A DNA stretch of 47,643 bases from Mycoplana rhizolycopersici (lineage in GTDB: Bacteria > Pseudomonadota > Alphaproteobacteria > Rhizobiales > Rhizobiaceae): assembly GCF_013378445.1 (NCBI RefSeq), contig NZ_JABXYK010000027.1, positions 1 through 47,643 of the forward strand, in the 5' to 3' direction. The notes under the pieces are model-generated. The model was given only the letters and a program-made list of their open reading frames with translations. It made no database searches and had not been told where the DNA came from. Made by a program: the position numbers and the translations under genes. Within the stretch, counting starts at the first letter, position 1. Each line of letters opens with the position of its first letter. Shown here in pieces: positions 34,229-41,697 of the stretch.

Positions 34229-35725
34229 CTACCGCGCCGTTGACGCCGCCCGAGCCGGTGGTGTCTGCCCTGGAGACGAAGCCTCGGCCTCGGATGCGAA
34301 TGCAAGCGAAGCGCCCGCCATCGCCAAGGCAATCAATCCGGATGTGACCCTTTTGCGGACATCGGTCCACGCAGCCCCCGCCTTGCTTTTCAGGGGAACG
34401 TTCTGCGCGACGAATTGCCGAAATTCGGGGAACCGCGCGTCCCCATCGAACATGTCCGCAAACAACCTCGCCTGTGCCTCCACGAAATGACGACCCAGCA
34501 GCCTGTCGGTTTCAACGCCGAACTGGTGAAATCCTCCCGGGCGCGGAGAAAATTCGCCAAAAACCAGACCATCCTCCGAACGGTAGAAATCTATCCGGAT
34601 GAAGGGAGCAGGGATCTTGCGACTGATGTTGCCGGCAAACTCCAGCAATTCCCTGTCGATCGGCGATGCGGCAAGAACGGTATCGTCATATTTGCCCGTC
34701 CTGACCGGGGCACCCTTGCCGTCATACCAATAGCGGACGTTCTGGCGACCGGTTCGGATGACTTCGAGCACGAGCGGCACTTCGCCATAGAAGCAGTAGA
34801 ACTTCAGATCGCTCGCAGGCTCCTCATTGGGGCCATAGACGATCTCCTCAGTGTTCCAGCGGTCCTTCTCCTTCTTCTGTGCGACAAAGGCGGCCGCCTC
34901 GGTGCGCAGCTCGGCAATGGACGAGATCACGCTCTTGTCGCGAACCGAAAAGATCCTGTCTTCCGAATGGATCAGAAAAACACCGCGTGCGCCGGCCGCG
35001 TTGCTGGGCTTCACTGCCAACCCCGGCCGAAGCTCCAGCTTTTCCAGCGGCTGGTTGAACTGGGGCGTTGCCGGACACCGCATGCCGAGAAAACGCGCAA
35101 ATTCCTTCCCCCGCTGCTTGTCCGCCAGAATGTCCTCCGGCGCGTAGCCGATGCGGGCCGATTGCTTTTTCCGGATAAGGGTCTGGGTCCACATGGACGA
35201 AGAGAAGGAAGCGACGGCATCCTGTGTGCGAATGCCGGGGAATTGCAGCAGGCGCTGGCTGATAAACTCCGACGGCACCTTTTCCACAAGCCGCCTCAAC
35301 CTGTCGTCATCAGCCTTCCAGGCGACCCGGACCATGGTGCTGACAACCTCTCCGAACTGGCGCCGCAGGAACGGGATGGTGTTTTCGAGCGAGGAAACCA
35401 ACGAATTGTGCGGCCGCTGCTGGCCGGCGGAGGAAAGGAAGAACTCCGTGTAACCATGGCATGCGACATTGGCGATATGAACGTGGGCGAGCTCTCCGAT
35501 GAGCCTGCCGGAAAGCAAGCTGTCGACAAAGGTTCTGATTCGTTCGGGCTCGCCTTCGACGTGAATCTGCAAGCTCGCTCCGGACGCAAGATCGCGAACC
35601 CAGCCGGACAGTTCCAAAGAATTGACCGTTGCGGCAACGGCACCGCGCGAGGCCGCCCCGTCAAAATCACCCTCGCATGTAATGACCCGCGCCACCTTTG
35701 TCGCCAGATGAAAACCCTCGCGCAT
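34229..35725 (-). CDS. Acylphosphatase-like domain fused to TupA-type ATP-grasp ligase, with C-terminal helix
   Basis: This protein has 498 residues. Residues about 10-85 look like an acylphosphatase fold (LSGWVRDLASGASLQIHVEG), but the catalytic Asn of GWVRN is Asp here, so this domain may be inactive. Residues about 170-440 fit the ATP-grasp 'TupA' group, named for teichuronopeptide synthesis: LAVKPSNAAGARGVFLIHSE for the nucleotide loop and FIRIDFYRSEDGLVFGEFSP for the metal-binding region. A hydrophobic segment near 470-485 (SGLIALAMAGASLAFA) may anchor it. An amide-forming or polymer-modifying role at the envelope is possible. I have not seen this combination described. ATG 35725 has only a weak G-rich site upstream. 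Confidence 0.65.
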   Translation of the reverse strand: MREGFHLATKVARVITCEGDFDGAASRGAVAATVNSLELSGWVRDLASGASLQIHVEGEPERIRTFVDSLLSGRLIGELAHVHIANVACHGYTEFFLSSAGQQRPHNSLVSSLENTIPFLRRQFGEVVSTMVRVAWKADDDRLRRLVEKVPSEFISQRLLQFPGIRTQDAVASFSSSMWTQTLIRKKQSARIGYAPEDILADKQRGKEFARFLGMRCPATPQFNQPLEKLELRPGLAVKPSNAAGARGVFLIHSEDRIFSVRDKSVISSIAELRTEAAAFVAQKKEKDRWNTEEIVYGPNEEPASDLKFYCFYGEVPLVLEVIRTGRQNVRYWYDGKGAPVRTGKYDDTVLAASPIDRELLEFAGNISRKIPAPFIRIDFYRSEDGLVFGEFSPRPGGFHQFGVETDRLLGRHFVEAQARLFADMFDGDARFPEFRQFVAQNVPLKSKAGAAWTDVRKRVTSGLIALAMAGASLAFASEAEASSPGQTPPARAASTAR

Positions 35726-36046
35726 GGAATACCCCCGAAATGCCTTTGATCTGCAATATCAGAAGTTGCAGTTTTAGCCAGAGGGTGAGTTAAGGACGTA
35801 TAGAGATAGTTGCAGATATCCCTCCACGACCAGCAGGCCCGAAGACATAAGTGCGGGGCGGCCGAAGGCCTTCGGTCGGAAGCGCAACGCAGGGATTGCC
35901 CGGTGTATCGGTAGCAGCGAGGCACGGTGGCCGCCCAAGAGGCGGCGTCCGCAAGAGCAGCCGAAAGGAGTGTGCGCCTGTACCGCACGGCCACTTGGGA
36001 ATGGCCGCAATCGCCCTACATTCTTCCGAAGTCAAAGGAGGTGCCC
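35726..36046. other. Intergenic region with perfect palindrome
   Basis: This 321-base gap lies between divergent genes. It contains a 14-base perfect palindrome (CCGAAGGCCTTCGG, 35862-35875) and some AT-rich sequence next to the ATP-grasp gene. No credible gene was found before the small membrane peptide. Confidence 0.4.
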
Positions 36047-36127
36047 ATGGCCGAGGATCTACCGATGTTCCTGCTGCAGGCGGCAGTTCTCACCCTGTTG
36101 GCGGGCGTATTTTTTATTCGTCTGTAG
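36047..36127 (+). CDS. Very small single-helix membrane peptide (26 aa)
   Basis: This 26-codon ORF is preceded by an ideal ribosome binding site (AAAGGAGGTGCCC then ATG 36047). The peptide starts MAEDLP, followed by a continuous hydrophobic helix (MFLLQAAVLTLLAGVFFI) and ends RL. It has acidic residues outside the helix at the N-terminus and one Arg at the C-terminus. Small stress-linked membrane peptides of this sort are often missed in annotation. It lies in the stress-gene stretch. Function unknown. Confidence 0.6.
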   Translation: MAEDLPMFLLQAAVLTLLAGVFFIRL

Positions 36128-36310
36128 ACTGCCCGTAGCATGCCGACGCGCTGCGATCGCAACCGACGCTCCGGGCATTTGCGCCACCGGTCATTCTCTC
36201 ATGGCCACAGCTCCAAGGCCCAAGTTTTTAAATGTGCTCTGTCGGAAGGCGCCGTCCGGATGCCATTTGCGACCATCCGGCCGGGCTTCGCCTAAAAACA
36301 TCTTCCGCCC

Positions 36311-36493
36311 TCAATGGGCGCGCGGCTCGCGTGTAACGTTGTATCGAAGTTCGCATTCCGTCGCATAGCGGCCGAACAGACGGAGCAGCTTCGCCTCCTC
36401 CGGCTTTGCGATCTTGTATTCCTTGCAGAAATCCACGACCGACAGCACGCGCGTGGCCGAAGCGGCGATCGCCAAATGGTTGATCTGATGCAT
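36311..36493 (-). CDS. Small conserved-looking hypothetical protein (60 aa)
   Basis: This 60-residue protein starts at ATG 36493 (MHQINHLAIA) with a strong GGGAGGA about five bases upstream. Its sequence, with CKEYKIAKPEEAKLLRLFGRYAT, is helical and resembles small DUF-type proteins in rhizobia that may bind nucleic acid or protein. I do not recognise the family. The frame extends further upstream, but without a better ribosome site. Confidence 0.6.
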   Translation of the reverse strand: MHQINHLAIAASATRVLSVVDFCKEYKIAKPEEAKLLRLFGRYATECELRYNVTREPRAH

Positions 36494-36595
36494 ACTTGTC
36501 CTCCCTGACCCGAGCACTAATACCAAAGTCTAAATTAGGGGGCTATAAATTCTGACATGTCGCTTTTTCCAAACACCGGCGTTTGCGATCGATTG

Positions 36596-37021
36596 TCAGT
36601 TTCCGTGTGCGGAGGGGAATTTGTCGATCAGTTCCAGAAGGTAGCCGACGGCGATAGGCTGAGTGGTCCGCATCCTGACCAGACCGTCCGCGCCAAGCAG
36701 CACCGCCTCGAATTTGTCCGCGGCGGGGCCGCCGAGTTCCGAACGGATCGCGTCCGGATCCATGTCATCGCGGGGACGAAGTTCCTGGAAGACGCCCGTT
36801 GCCGCAACGCGGATGATGGCAACGTTGTGCCTCTGCAACGCGTCCTGCTTCTCGGCGATGAGATACTCCTGAACCTCCGCCTTCCCGCTCGAAAGCTCTT
36901 CAAAGACGACGAGGACACGGCACTTGCCACGGAATTCGCGCAGTGTTTTCGATGCAGCCGTCGTGCCGATGCCGAGCTCTGCCCCGAGTGCCTGAAGAGT
37001 GCTTCTGTCGCCGTTGCTCAT
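36596..37021 (-). CDS. DUF4174-domain protein, probably leaderless mRNA
   Basis: This 141-residue protein shows the DUF4174 pattern REFRGKCRVLVVFEE at about 29-43, then AEVQEYLIAEKQD, NVAIIRVAA, GADGLVRMRTTQPIAVGYLL and a C-terminal LIDKFP. The fold is predicted thioredoxin-like, and family members are linked to stress or envelope functions. ATG 37021 has no Shine-Dalgarno. An EcfG-like promoter (37031-37055) ends only nine bases before it, which fits a leaderless transcript. An in-frame GTG at 37096 lies upstream of that promoter and is unlikely. Confidence 0.75.
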   Translation of the reverse strand: MSNGDRSTLQALGAELGIGTTAASKTLREFRGKCRVLVVFEELSSGKAEVQEYLIAEKQDALQRHNVAIIRVAATGVFQELRPRDDMDPDAIRSELGGPAADKFEAVLLGADGLVRMRTTQPIAVGYLLELIDKFPSAHGN

Positions 37022-37030
37022 GTCTTGGGA

Positions 37031-37055
37031 AACAGAAGATGGGTCGATTTGTTCC
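37031..37055 (-). promoter_or_regulatory. EcfG-like promoter of the DUF4174 gene
   Basis: Reading leftward: GGAAC (37055-37051), a 16-base spacer, then TGTT (37034-37031). The alphaproteobacterial general stress sigma consensus is GGAAC-N16/17-CGTT. Eighteen bases here (37038-37055) recur with one change at 38228-38245, upstream of the DUF3008 gene. Confidence 0.6.
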
Positions 37056-37114
37056 CTCGCCAGCAGCCGGCGTGGCCAACGACTTGTCCCACCCACGCAA
37101 GGCGGTGATCGACC

Positions 37115-37567
37115 CTAGCGAGGCTCGGATGCGCTTACCTTGCCCTCGCCGCGGTCATCGCATTCATCCGGCCCGTTTCTTGACTGTTCTGCCGCCCCTG
37201 CAAGACGCTTTGCCTGCGACGCCAGCATTCGGCTCAGTTCGCGCAGATCTTCCTCTTCCAGGTCCTCGATACCGACGAATTTGTTCTGTGCGTGCGACGA
37301 CAGGATGAGTTCGTCCAGCTTTGCCTGCAGCGCCCGCCCCTCGCGCGTCTGCGAATTCTGGAGGATGAACACCATCAGGAACGTGATGATGGTCGTTCCG
37401 GTATTGATCACAAGCTGCCAAGTCTCCGAAAAGCCGAAGAGTGGCCCGGAAATTCCCCAGATCAGCACCAATGCGACCGCACCGACGAAGGCGGTCGGAT
37501 GCCCCGCCCAATCGGCAAACCGCGTGGCGAATTTCGTGAATACACCTGCTTCAGATTGCGCGTTCAT
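37115..37567 (-). CDS. Low-affinity iron permease family protein
   Basis: This 150-residue membrane protein starts with FTKFATRFADWAGHPTAFVG, then the two membrane segments VALVLIWGISGPLFGF and WQLVINTGTTIITFLMVFILQ, and QNSQTREGRALQAKLDELIL. This is the signature order of the low-affinity iron permease family. A charged C-terminal helix (EDLEEEDLRELSRML) follows. ATG 37567 has AAGGAAGGAG upstream. An EcfG-like site lies at 37593-37617. In rhizobia it is typically a general-stress gene; iron transport by bacterial members is not established. Confidence 0.85.
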   Translation of the reverse strand: MNAQSEAGVFTKFATRFADWAGHPTAFVGAVALVLIWGISGPLFGFSETWQLVINTGTTIITFLMVFILQNSQTREGRALQAKLDELILSSHAQNKFVGIEDLEEEDLRELSRMLASQAKRLAGAAEQSRNGPDECDDRGEGKVSASEPR

Positions 37568-37592
37568 GGCTGGCTCCTTCCTTGCGAGCATG

Positions 37593-37617
37593 AACTGCGA
37601 TGAAGCCGTGAGGTTCC
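37593..37617 (-). promoter_or_regulatory. EcfG-like promoter of the iron permease-family gene
   Basis: Reading leftward: GGAAC (37617-37613), a 16-base spacer, and AGTT (37596-37593). It lies 26 bases from the start codon. One mismatch from the CGTT -10 consensus. Confidence 0.5.
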
Positions 37618-37721
37618 ACACGGGTCCACGCGCACCAGAATGGAGGTAGCCTGATTATCGCTTTGGTTGGTTGCCGCCAGCTCTTTGGAGGAGCAAACTC
37701 GTCCGTTGGGAGGATAATAGG

Positions 37722-37979
37722 ATGTCTGACTTCCCCTGCTCACCCGCCTCCGCAAGGCCAGACGATCTCGCCCGGCTGCAGGAACTGTTCGACACGCTTT
37801 GCCTGAAAGGACATATTTCGCGCCATTCCGCCGTGGCCGACGAGGTCGCCAGACGCATCATGCTGCTCTATCAGGCCGGCGTGCGCGACAAGGCCACATA
37901 TCTAGCGATCATCGCCACCGAGCGGAAAGGCGCCGACCATTCGATGGATATCTGCAGACGCGGCAGCGTGCTGCACTGA
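37722..37979 (+). CDS. Small hypothetical protein (85 aa)
   Basis: This 85-residue protein starts at ATG 37722 (MSDFPCSPASARPDDL) with GGAGG upstream. It is mostly helical: LARLQELFDTLCLKGHISRH, then AVADEVARRIMLLYQAGVRD. No domain is recognised. It lies divergent from the iron permease-family gene and converges on DUF3008, in a cluster of apparent stress genes. Confidence 0.6.
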   Translation: MSDFPCSPASARPDDLARLQELFDTLCLKGHISRHSAVADEVARRIMLLYQAGVRDKATYLAIIATERKGADHSMDICRRGSVLH

Positions 37980-38006
37980 GGGATGGAACATAACCTTTAA
38001 CGCCGC

Positions 38007-38189
38007 TCAATTGACGTGATCCGGCTTGCCCTTTTGCTTGCCCGTGGCAAAGTCGCGAAGCTCTTTCTCGGTCATGGATTTCTCCATCTCCTTCGAAGCG
38101 CCCTTCAACTGGCTCTTTTTCATCTCACCCCGTTTGGCGGCGAGCGCCGCACCGGCAGCCTTCTGCTGCGCCTTGGACTTCGCTGGCAT
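38007..38189 (-). CDS. DUF3008 family protein (60 aa)
   Basis: This 60-residue, very lysine-rich protein has the DUF3008 pattern MPAKSKAQQKAAGAALAAKR at its start, then ASKEMEKSMTEKELRDFAT and a GKPDHV ending. AGGAG lies eight bases upstream of ATG 38189. Members are common in rhizobia and other proteobacteria and are induced by stress. Their function is unknown, though composition suggests nucleic acid or acidic partner binding. An 18-base block shared with the DUF4174 promoter lies upstream (38228-38245), followed by ACTT 16 bases after GGAAC, a weaker -10. Confidence 0.85.
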   Translation of the reverse strand: MPAKSKAQQKAAGAALAAKRGEMKKSQLKGASKEMEKSMTEKELRDFATGKQKGKPDHVN

Positions 38190-38263
38190 GGCATCGCTCC
38201 TGTTCAAGCGAAAAAGCAAAAAGTCTCGATGGGACGATTTGTTCCGGCACGATCACGAAACTT

Positions 38264-38288
38264 GGAACCATGGCCGAGCCTGTCGGTT
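38264..38288 (+). promoter_or_regulatory. EcfG-like promoter of the 164-residue protein gene
   Basis: GGAAC (38264-38268), a 16-base spacer, and GGTT (38285-38288), 69 bases before ATG 38358. One mismatch from CGTT. Confidence 0.45.
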
Positions 38289-38357
38289 GTCCATCGAAAG
38301 GCAGCGGGCGCGTCGCGCCACGGAACGAGACGAGACGAGACGAGGAAAGGAGATCAC

Positions 38358-38852
38358 ATGCCGGCCGAACTGACGTCAATTGAGGGCAGGCTGAATGCCC
38401 ACCGAAAGCTTCTGGTGTCGATCGTCGATCTGCTGGCGGATATGCCCGCAGCGCGCTCGGCACTTCAGCGTGTGCAACGGGACCATGAGGTGCATCGGGA
38501 CCATGAAGAGGATCCGGGAATCGATCCGGACACGATGTATGCCGTTCAGCGCATTGCCAGCGCCGAGATCACAGCCATCATTCAGGCCGGCATGGCGCGC
38601 AACGCCGCAAATCATGGTCCCGCCTCCAAACCAGACGGCGAGACGAACACGCAGCCGGCTGCGGAACGCGACGCAGCGCCGCAATTCCGGCAAACGCGCC
38701 ACGGTGCAACGAACGACGGCGTTTCCAGCGCAAAACCGCGCGTGATCACCGGCAGCGACGATGCCACCGTCAACAGGGACCCGCCGGGAACGAAGCGCTC
38801 CAGCGACTGGTCGATCGGGTTTGACGAAACGCAACCGGCGGCGGACAAGTAA
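38358..38852 (+). CDS. Hypothetical protein (164 aa) with disordered tail
   Basis: This 164-residue protein starts at ATG 38358 (MPAELTSIEGRLNAHRKLLV) with AAGGAG seven bases upstream. Residues about 5-85 are helical (SIVDLLADMPAARSALQRVQ and AVQRIASAEITAIIQAGMAR). Residues 90-164 are polar and disorder-prone. No known domain is recognised. The longer open frame upstream runs antisense through DUF3008 and is not real. It lies in the stress stretch, with an EcfG-like promoter. Confidence 0.65.
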   Translation: MPAELTSIEGRLNAHRKLLVSIVDLLADMPAARSALQRVQRDHEVHRDHEEDPGIDPDTMYAVQRIASAEITAIIQAGMARNAANHGPASKPDGETNTQPAAERDAAPQFRQTRHGATNDGVSSAKPRVITGSDDATVNRDPPGTKRSSDWSIGFDETQPAADK

Positions 38853-38921
38853 CGGGCTAACGCAGGCGCTCCGGCGCCCGCATTACGGCTACGGGGCTTT
38901 GCGCTCCGGCGTCAATTGCAT

Positions 38922-38946
38922 GGAACTGCCGGCATGGCGGATCGTT
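38922..38946 (+). promoter_or_regulatory. EcfG-like promoter with perfect consensus
   Basis: GGAAC (38922-38926), a 16-base spacer, and CGTT (38943-38946), 37 bases before ATG 38984. This is an exact match to the general stress sigma factor consensus and the best of the sites in this stretch. It probably also serves the glutathione S-transferase gene downstream. Confidence 0.65.
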
Positions 38947-38983
38947 CTCTCCTGGTGTTCAACGTTCCATCGGGAGATTTGAT

Positions 38984-39232
38984 ATGAGCTACGCGCTGAA
39001 AGACCTGGAGGCTGCAGAGGTCTCCTGGCTCAAACGATTGGCCGACGGCCGTGTCCATGTGGTCCCCACGGCCATGGCCGAACGCCTGCAATCGCTGGGC
39101 CTCGCGCAGAAGGCATCTCCAGACCTGGAAGACCCGGCGATTTCCGAACAGGAACAAGGATCGCCCGGCACCCGTATACTCGGCACCCGCATCAATGACG
39201 ACGGGCTGCGGCTCCTCGATGAGGAGGAGTAA
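38984..39232 (+). CDS. Hypothetical protein (82 aa)
   Basis: This 82-residue acidic protein starts at ATG 38984 with GGGAG upstream. It has a short helical N-terminal part, with VSWLKRLADGRVHVVPTAMA resembling a small winged-helix-like unit, and an acidic C-terminus (LRLLDEEE). Family unknown. It lies directly behind a perfect EcfG-like promoter and 53 bases before the GST gene, so it is likely cotranscribed with it. Confidence 0.6.
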   Translation: MSYALKDLEAAEVSWLKRLADGRVHVVPTAMAERLQSLGLAQKASPDLEDPAISEQEQGSPGTRILGTRINDDGLRLLDEEE

Positions 39233-39285
39233 GACAGCAGACACCGCCAGGACGACGCGTCTCGAACCGCATCGTGGAGGACCAG

Positions 39286-40011
39286 ATGACCTACGAGCTT
39301 TATTATTGGGACGGCATCCAGGGACGTGGAGAATTCGTGCGACTGGCGCTCGAGGAGGCAGGCGCCGACTATGTCGATGTCGCACGCGTCCCGGGGCGCG
39401 GCAACCGGGAGATGATGGAGCTTGTCGACGACACGCGCACGCTGCTGATCCCCTTTGCCCCGCCTTTTCTGAGAGACGGCGACCAGATCGTCTCGCATGT
39501 GGCAAATATCCTGTTCTACCTCGGCCCGAAGCTTGGTCTTGCGCCGAAGGATGAGACCTTGCGCTGGTTCGCCAACGGCCTGCAGCTTACCGTGACGGAC
39601 TTCGTCACGGAAGCGCACGACACGCATCACCCGATTGCGGTCTCGAAATATTACGAGGATCAGAAGGACGCCGCGAAGGCGCGGTCGCGCGAGTTCGTCA
39701 CCAACCGCATTCCGAAATTTCTCGGCTATTTCGAGCGGGTTCTGAGGCAAAACCCGGCTCAAGACGGCCATGTGGTGGGCGACGGCCTGACCTATGTCGA
39801 TCTTTCGCTGTTCCAGATGATCGAGGGCCTGAGCTATGCCTTTCCCGCCGCGATGAAACGCTATCGAGCGCGATTTCCGGAACTGACGCGACTTCATGGT
39901 GTGGTCGCCAAAAGATCGGCAATCGCAACCTACCTCGCCTCACCGCGTCGCCTCCCCTTCAACGAAAGCGGCATTTTCCGCCACTATCCAGAACTGGACA
40001 TCGACGTTTGA
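39286..40011 (+). CDS. Glutathione S-transferase
   Basis: This 241-residue enzyme has a thioredoxin-fold N-domain (YELYYWDGIQGRGEFVRLAL) and a helical C-domain. The YYW...GRGEFVRLAL region is of the sigma/alpha-like type, with Tyr as the likely catalytic residue. I chose ATG 39286, with GGAGG five bases upstream, over a GTG at 39274. It conjugates glutathione to electrophiles, fitting a stress role. It is the last gene before the foreign-looking region. Confidence 0.85.
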   Translation: MTYELYYWDGIQGRGEFVRLALEEAGADYVDVARVPGRGNREMMELVDDTRTLLIPFAPPFLRDGDQIVSHVANILFYLGPKLGLAPKDETLRWFANGLQLTVTDFVTEAHDTHHPIAVSKYYEDQKDAAKARSREFVTNRIPKFLGYFERVLRQNPAQDGHVVGDGLTYVDLSLFQMIEGLSYAFPAAMKRYRARFPELTRLHGVVAKRSAIATYLASPRRLPFNESGIFRHYPELDIDV

Positions 40012-40248
40012 ACACCGACAGCATGCAAACAGGATAAATCAAGCCCGGCCCACACCCTGCGGCTCCAAAGGCAACGAGGCGAACAGATCGGCTAACCTTG
40101 CTGGCTAGCCGCCATGCAAGTTATTGATGATAAAAAGATGGAGTGGTGGGCCCGGAGGGGCGTATTAATCATTGAAATCATTGAGGTTTTTGGGATTTTT
40201 GTAGGCCGATACCGTCAAAAATACCGTCGTCTGGATGCGAATGTTTTC
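40012..40248. other. Junction between core and AT-rich accessory region
   Basis: These 237 bases follow the GST stop. Base composition changes here to more A/T. The stretch includes the first copy of a 16-base direct repeat (40144-40159) and short sequences such as GATACCGTC that echo bases near 41950. No gene is seen. Confidence 0.45.
40144..40159 (+). repeat. Direct repeat copy 1, tRNA 3'-end-like (possible att site)
   Basis: TGGTGGGCCCGGAGGG; its complement ends GGGCCCACCA, as a tRNA 3' end with CCA would. An exact copy is at 42031-42046 in the same orientation. Integrases often use such sequences as crossover sites, so it may mark an element boundary. No tRNA body is present next to it. 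Confidence 0.5.
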
Positions 40249-41292
40249 CTACCATGGTTTTGGTATCTCGCCATTGATAAGACCATAAATTACCGCTGCC
40301 ACCAAGGCCGAGGTGAATGCCAGCCCCCACGACAGGACTGTGGGTAAGGCGCGCCCGACCGCCCCCGGCTTCCGAGGACTGAGATAGATCATTGTGTTCG
40401 GGATCATTCTCTTGTGCATCTGCACGACCACGGCTGCGATGAGCACAACGGCTGCCAGAAACGCGATGCGCCCCCAAAAATCCAAGTCGGGGATCAAGGC
40501 GACTACGAACAGCAGCATCAGCCCATTCACATTCAAGCCGAACTTTCGCACCGACGTTGCCAGTGGCTTTTCAAAACTTTTCATATGCGCGACGAGTGAC
40601 TCGGCTTTCCCCGTGACCCAACTCTCCTGCGCACCTTGCACACGAATTTCGTTTTCACCTTCGGCATTCAGTTCGATCACGACCATCTTGTTCACGCCGT
40701 AGAGGTCGGGCTCTTGGATATAGAGCCGAAGGTAACGGTGCTCACCCAGCCTTTCGCTCTCGTTGAGGAAGTCGGCTGCATACATGTTCGTCTCGATGCG
40801 CCGTTCGCGGAAGCTGACCGTGACGGTCTTGTGACCAAAGTCACTGGCGATGAACTGAATCAAATGGCGCACGTCTTCCGCGTAAAGCCGAACAGCGCCA
40901 ATCTGTCGAACAGCGGTATGCAACTGCTCTGGCGATGGCCCCTGTTTGGTCGCCGAATTATCTTGGTCGTGTGGATGCAGGATGAACGTTCCGCCCGTTC
41001 CGAGCGTCGATGACCACCGGCCCCGGATCTGCCCATTCTCGGTGAGGGTTCCATTGACTTCGATGTCGCCCGCAGCCACGCCTTCCGCTACTTGACGTGC
41101 AGCCCCACTAAGCGCGAGCGTCTTTCCGTCGAATGTTCCAGCGACATCATACAGGGCAAGTCCGAACAGGTGGTCTTGCAACCTGATCAGACCCTTCAGG
41201 TCGTCCTGCTCGCTAGTTTCGAGTTCGACAAACACGTTGCCTGTGTTCGTCCCGTAAACGTTCCCTGCCCAAAGCCGACTCAGCGCACTCAT
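40249..41292 (-). CDS. Unknown membrane protein with soluble N-terminal region
   Basis: This 347-residue protein starts at ATG 41292 (MSALSRLWAGNVYGTNTGNV) with GGAG five bases upstream. Residues 1-240 look soluble and beta-rich (GLALYDVAGTFDGKTLALSG; later TVTVSFRERRIETNMYAADF). Three membrane helices occupy about 255-345 (GLMLLFVVALIP; AFLAAVVLIAAVVVQ; LAFTSALVAAVIYGLI). No signal peptide is seen. I do not recognise the family. It lies between the two copies of the direct repeat, in AT-richer DNA, near a broken methyltransferase and a STAND NTPase, so an accessory or defence-linked role is possible but unproven. Confidence 0.65.
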   Translation of the reverse strand: MSALSRLWAGNVYGTNTGNVFVELETSEQDDLKGLIRLQDHLFGLALYDVAGTFDGKTLALSGAARQVAEGVAAGDIEVNGTLTENGQIRGRWSSTLGTGGTFILHPHDQDNSATKQGPSPEQLHTAVRQIGAVRLYAEDVRHLIQFIASDFGHKTVTVSFRERRIETNMYAADFLNESERLGEHRYLRLYIQEPDLYGVNKMVVIELNAEGENEIRVQGAQESWVTGKAESLVAHMKSFEKPLATSVRKFGLNVNGLMLLFVVALIPDLDFWGRIAFLAAVVLIAAVVVQMHKRMIPNTMIYLSPRKPGAVGRALPTVLSWGLAFTSALVAAVIYGLINGEIPKPW

Positions 41293-41478
41293 GAAGTCTC
41301 CGCATTGTTTGAGCGAGGGTATCAAACGCTGCGACCACAACGAAGTTCAGGCAGCAATAATACTGCGGATAAGCCTTTCCCACGGGCTTTGGTTATTATC
41401 GCTTAGGGGGGGGGGTGCCGCATAAAACATAGACTGCACCTGTCGTAACCCGATGGAAATGACCGACTAATATCGGGA

Positions 41479-41697
41479 TCAAGCCATTGTCAAAGAGATA
41501 TCGGCGTACCAATTGTCTAGGTTACGCAGGCCGCTGCTAGCGCGATTTACCTCACCATAGGGGATATCCGTCAGCGTTAGATCGACAGACCCGTCTGGGA
41601 TCTCACACATCCGCTCAATGCAATCTCCAATAAGCAAGTGCGGCCCGCCAGTGTCCGCGATTCGCATACCGATCACACTCAACATAATGTAGACCAA
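41479..41697 (-). pseudogene. Truncated DNA methyltransferase (N4/N6 type) fragment
   Basis: This 72-residue fragment holds the N-terminal part of a type II-like methyltransferase: HLLIGDCIERMCEIPDGSVD, then the catalytic TDIPYGEVNR (the DPPY-type motif as DIPY) and ASSGLRNLDN. The frame then stops after an unrelated-looking tail. The SAM-binding FxG region and target-recognition part are missing, so it cannot be active alone. It suggests an older restriction-modification gene cut by a deletion near 41500. AT-rich inverted repeats (AAACTAT/ATAGTTT, 41742-41762) just upstream may be its former control site. Confidence 0.6.

Noticed and set aside
38016-38357. Upstream extension of the 164-residue protein
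   Set aside because: It is antisense to DUF3008, which has its own ribosome site and conserved sequence; ATG 38358 has AAGGAG.
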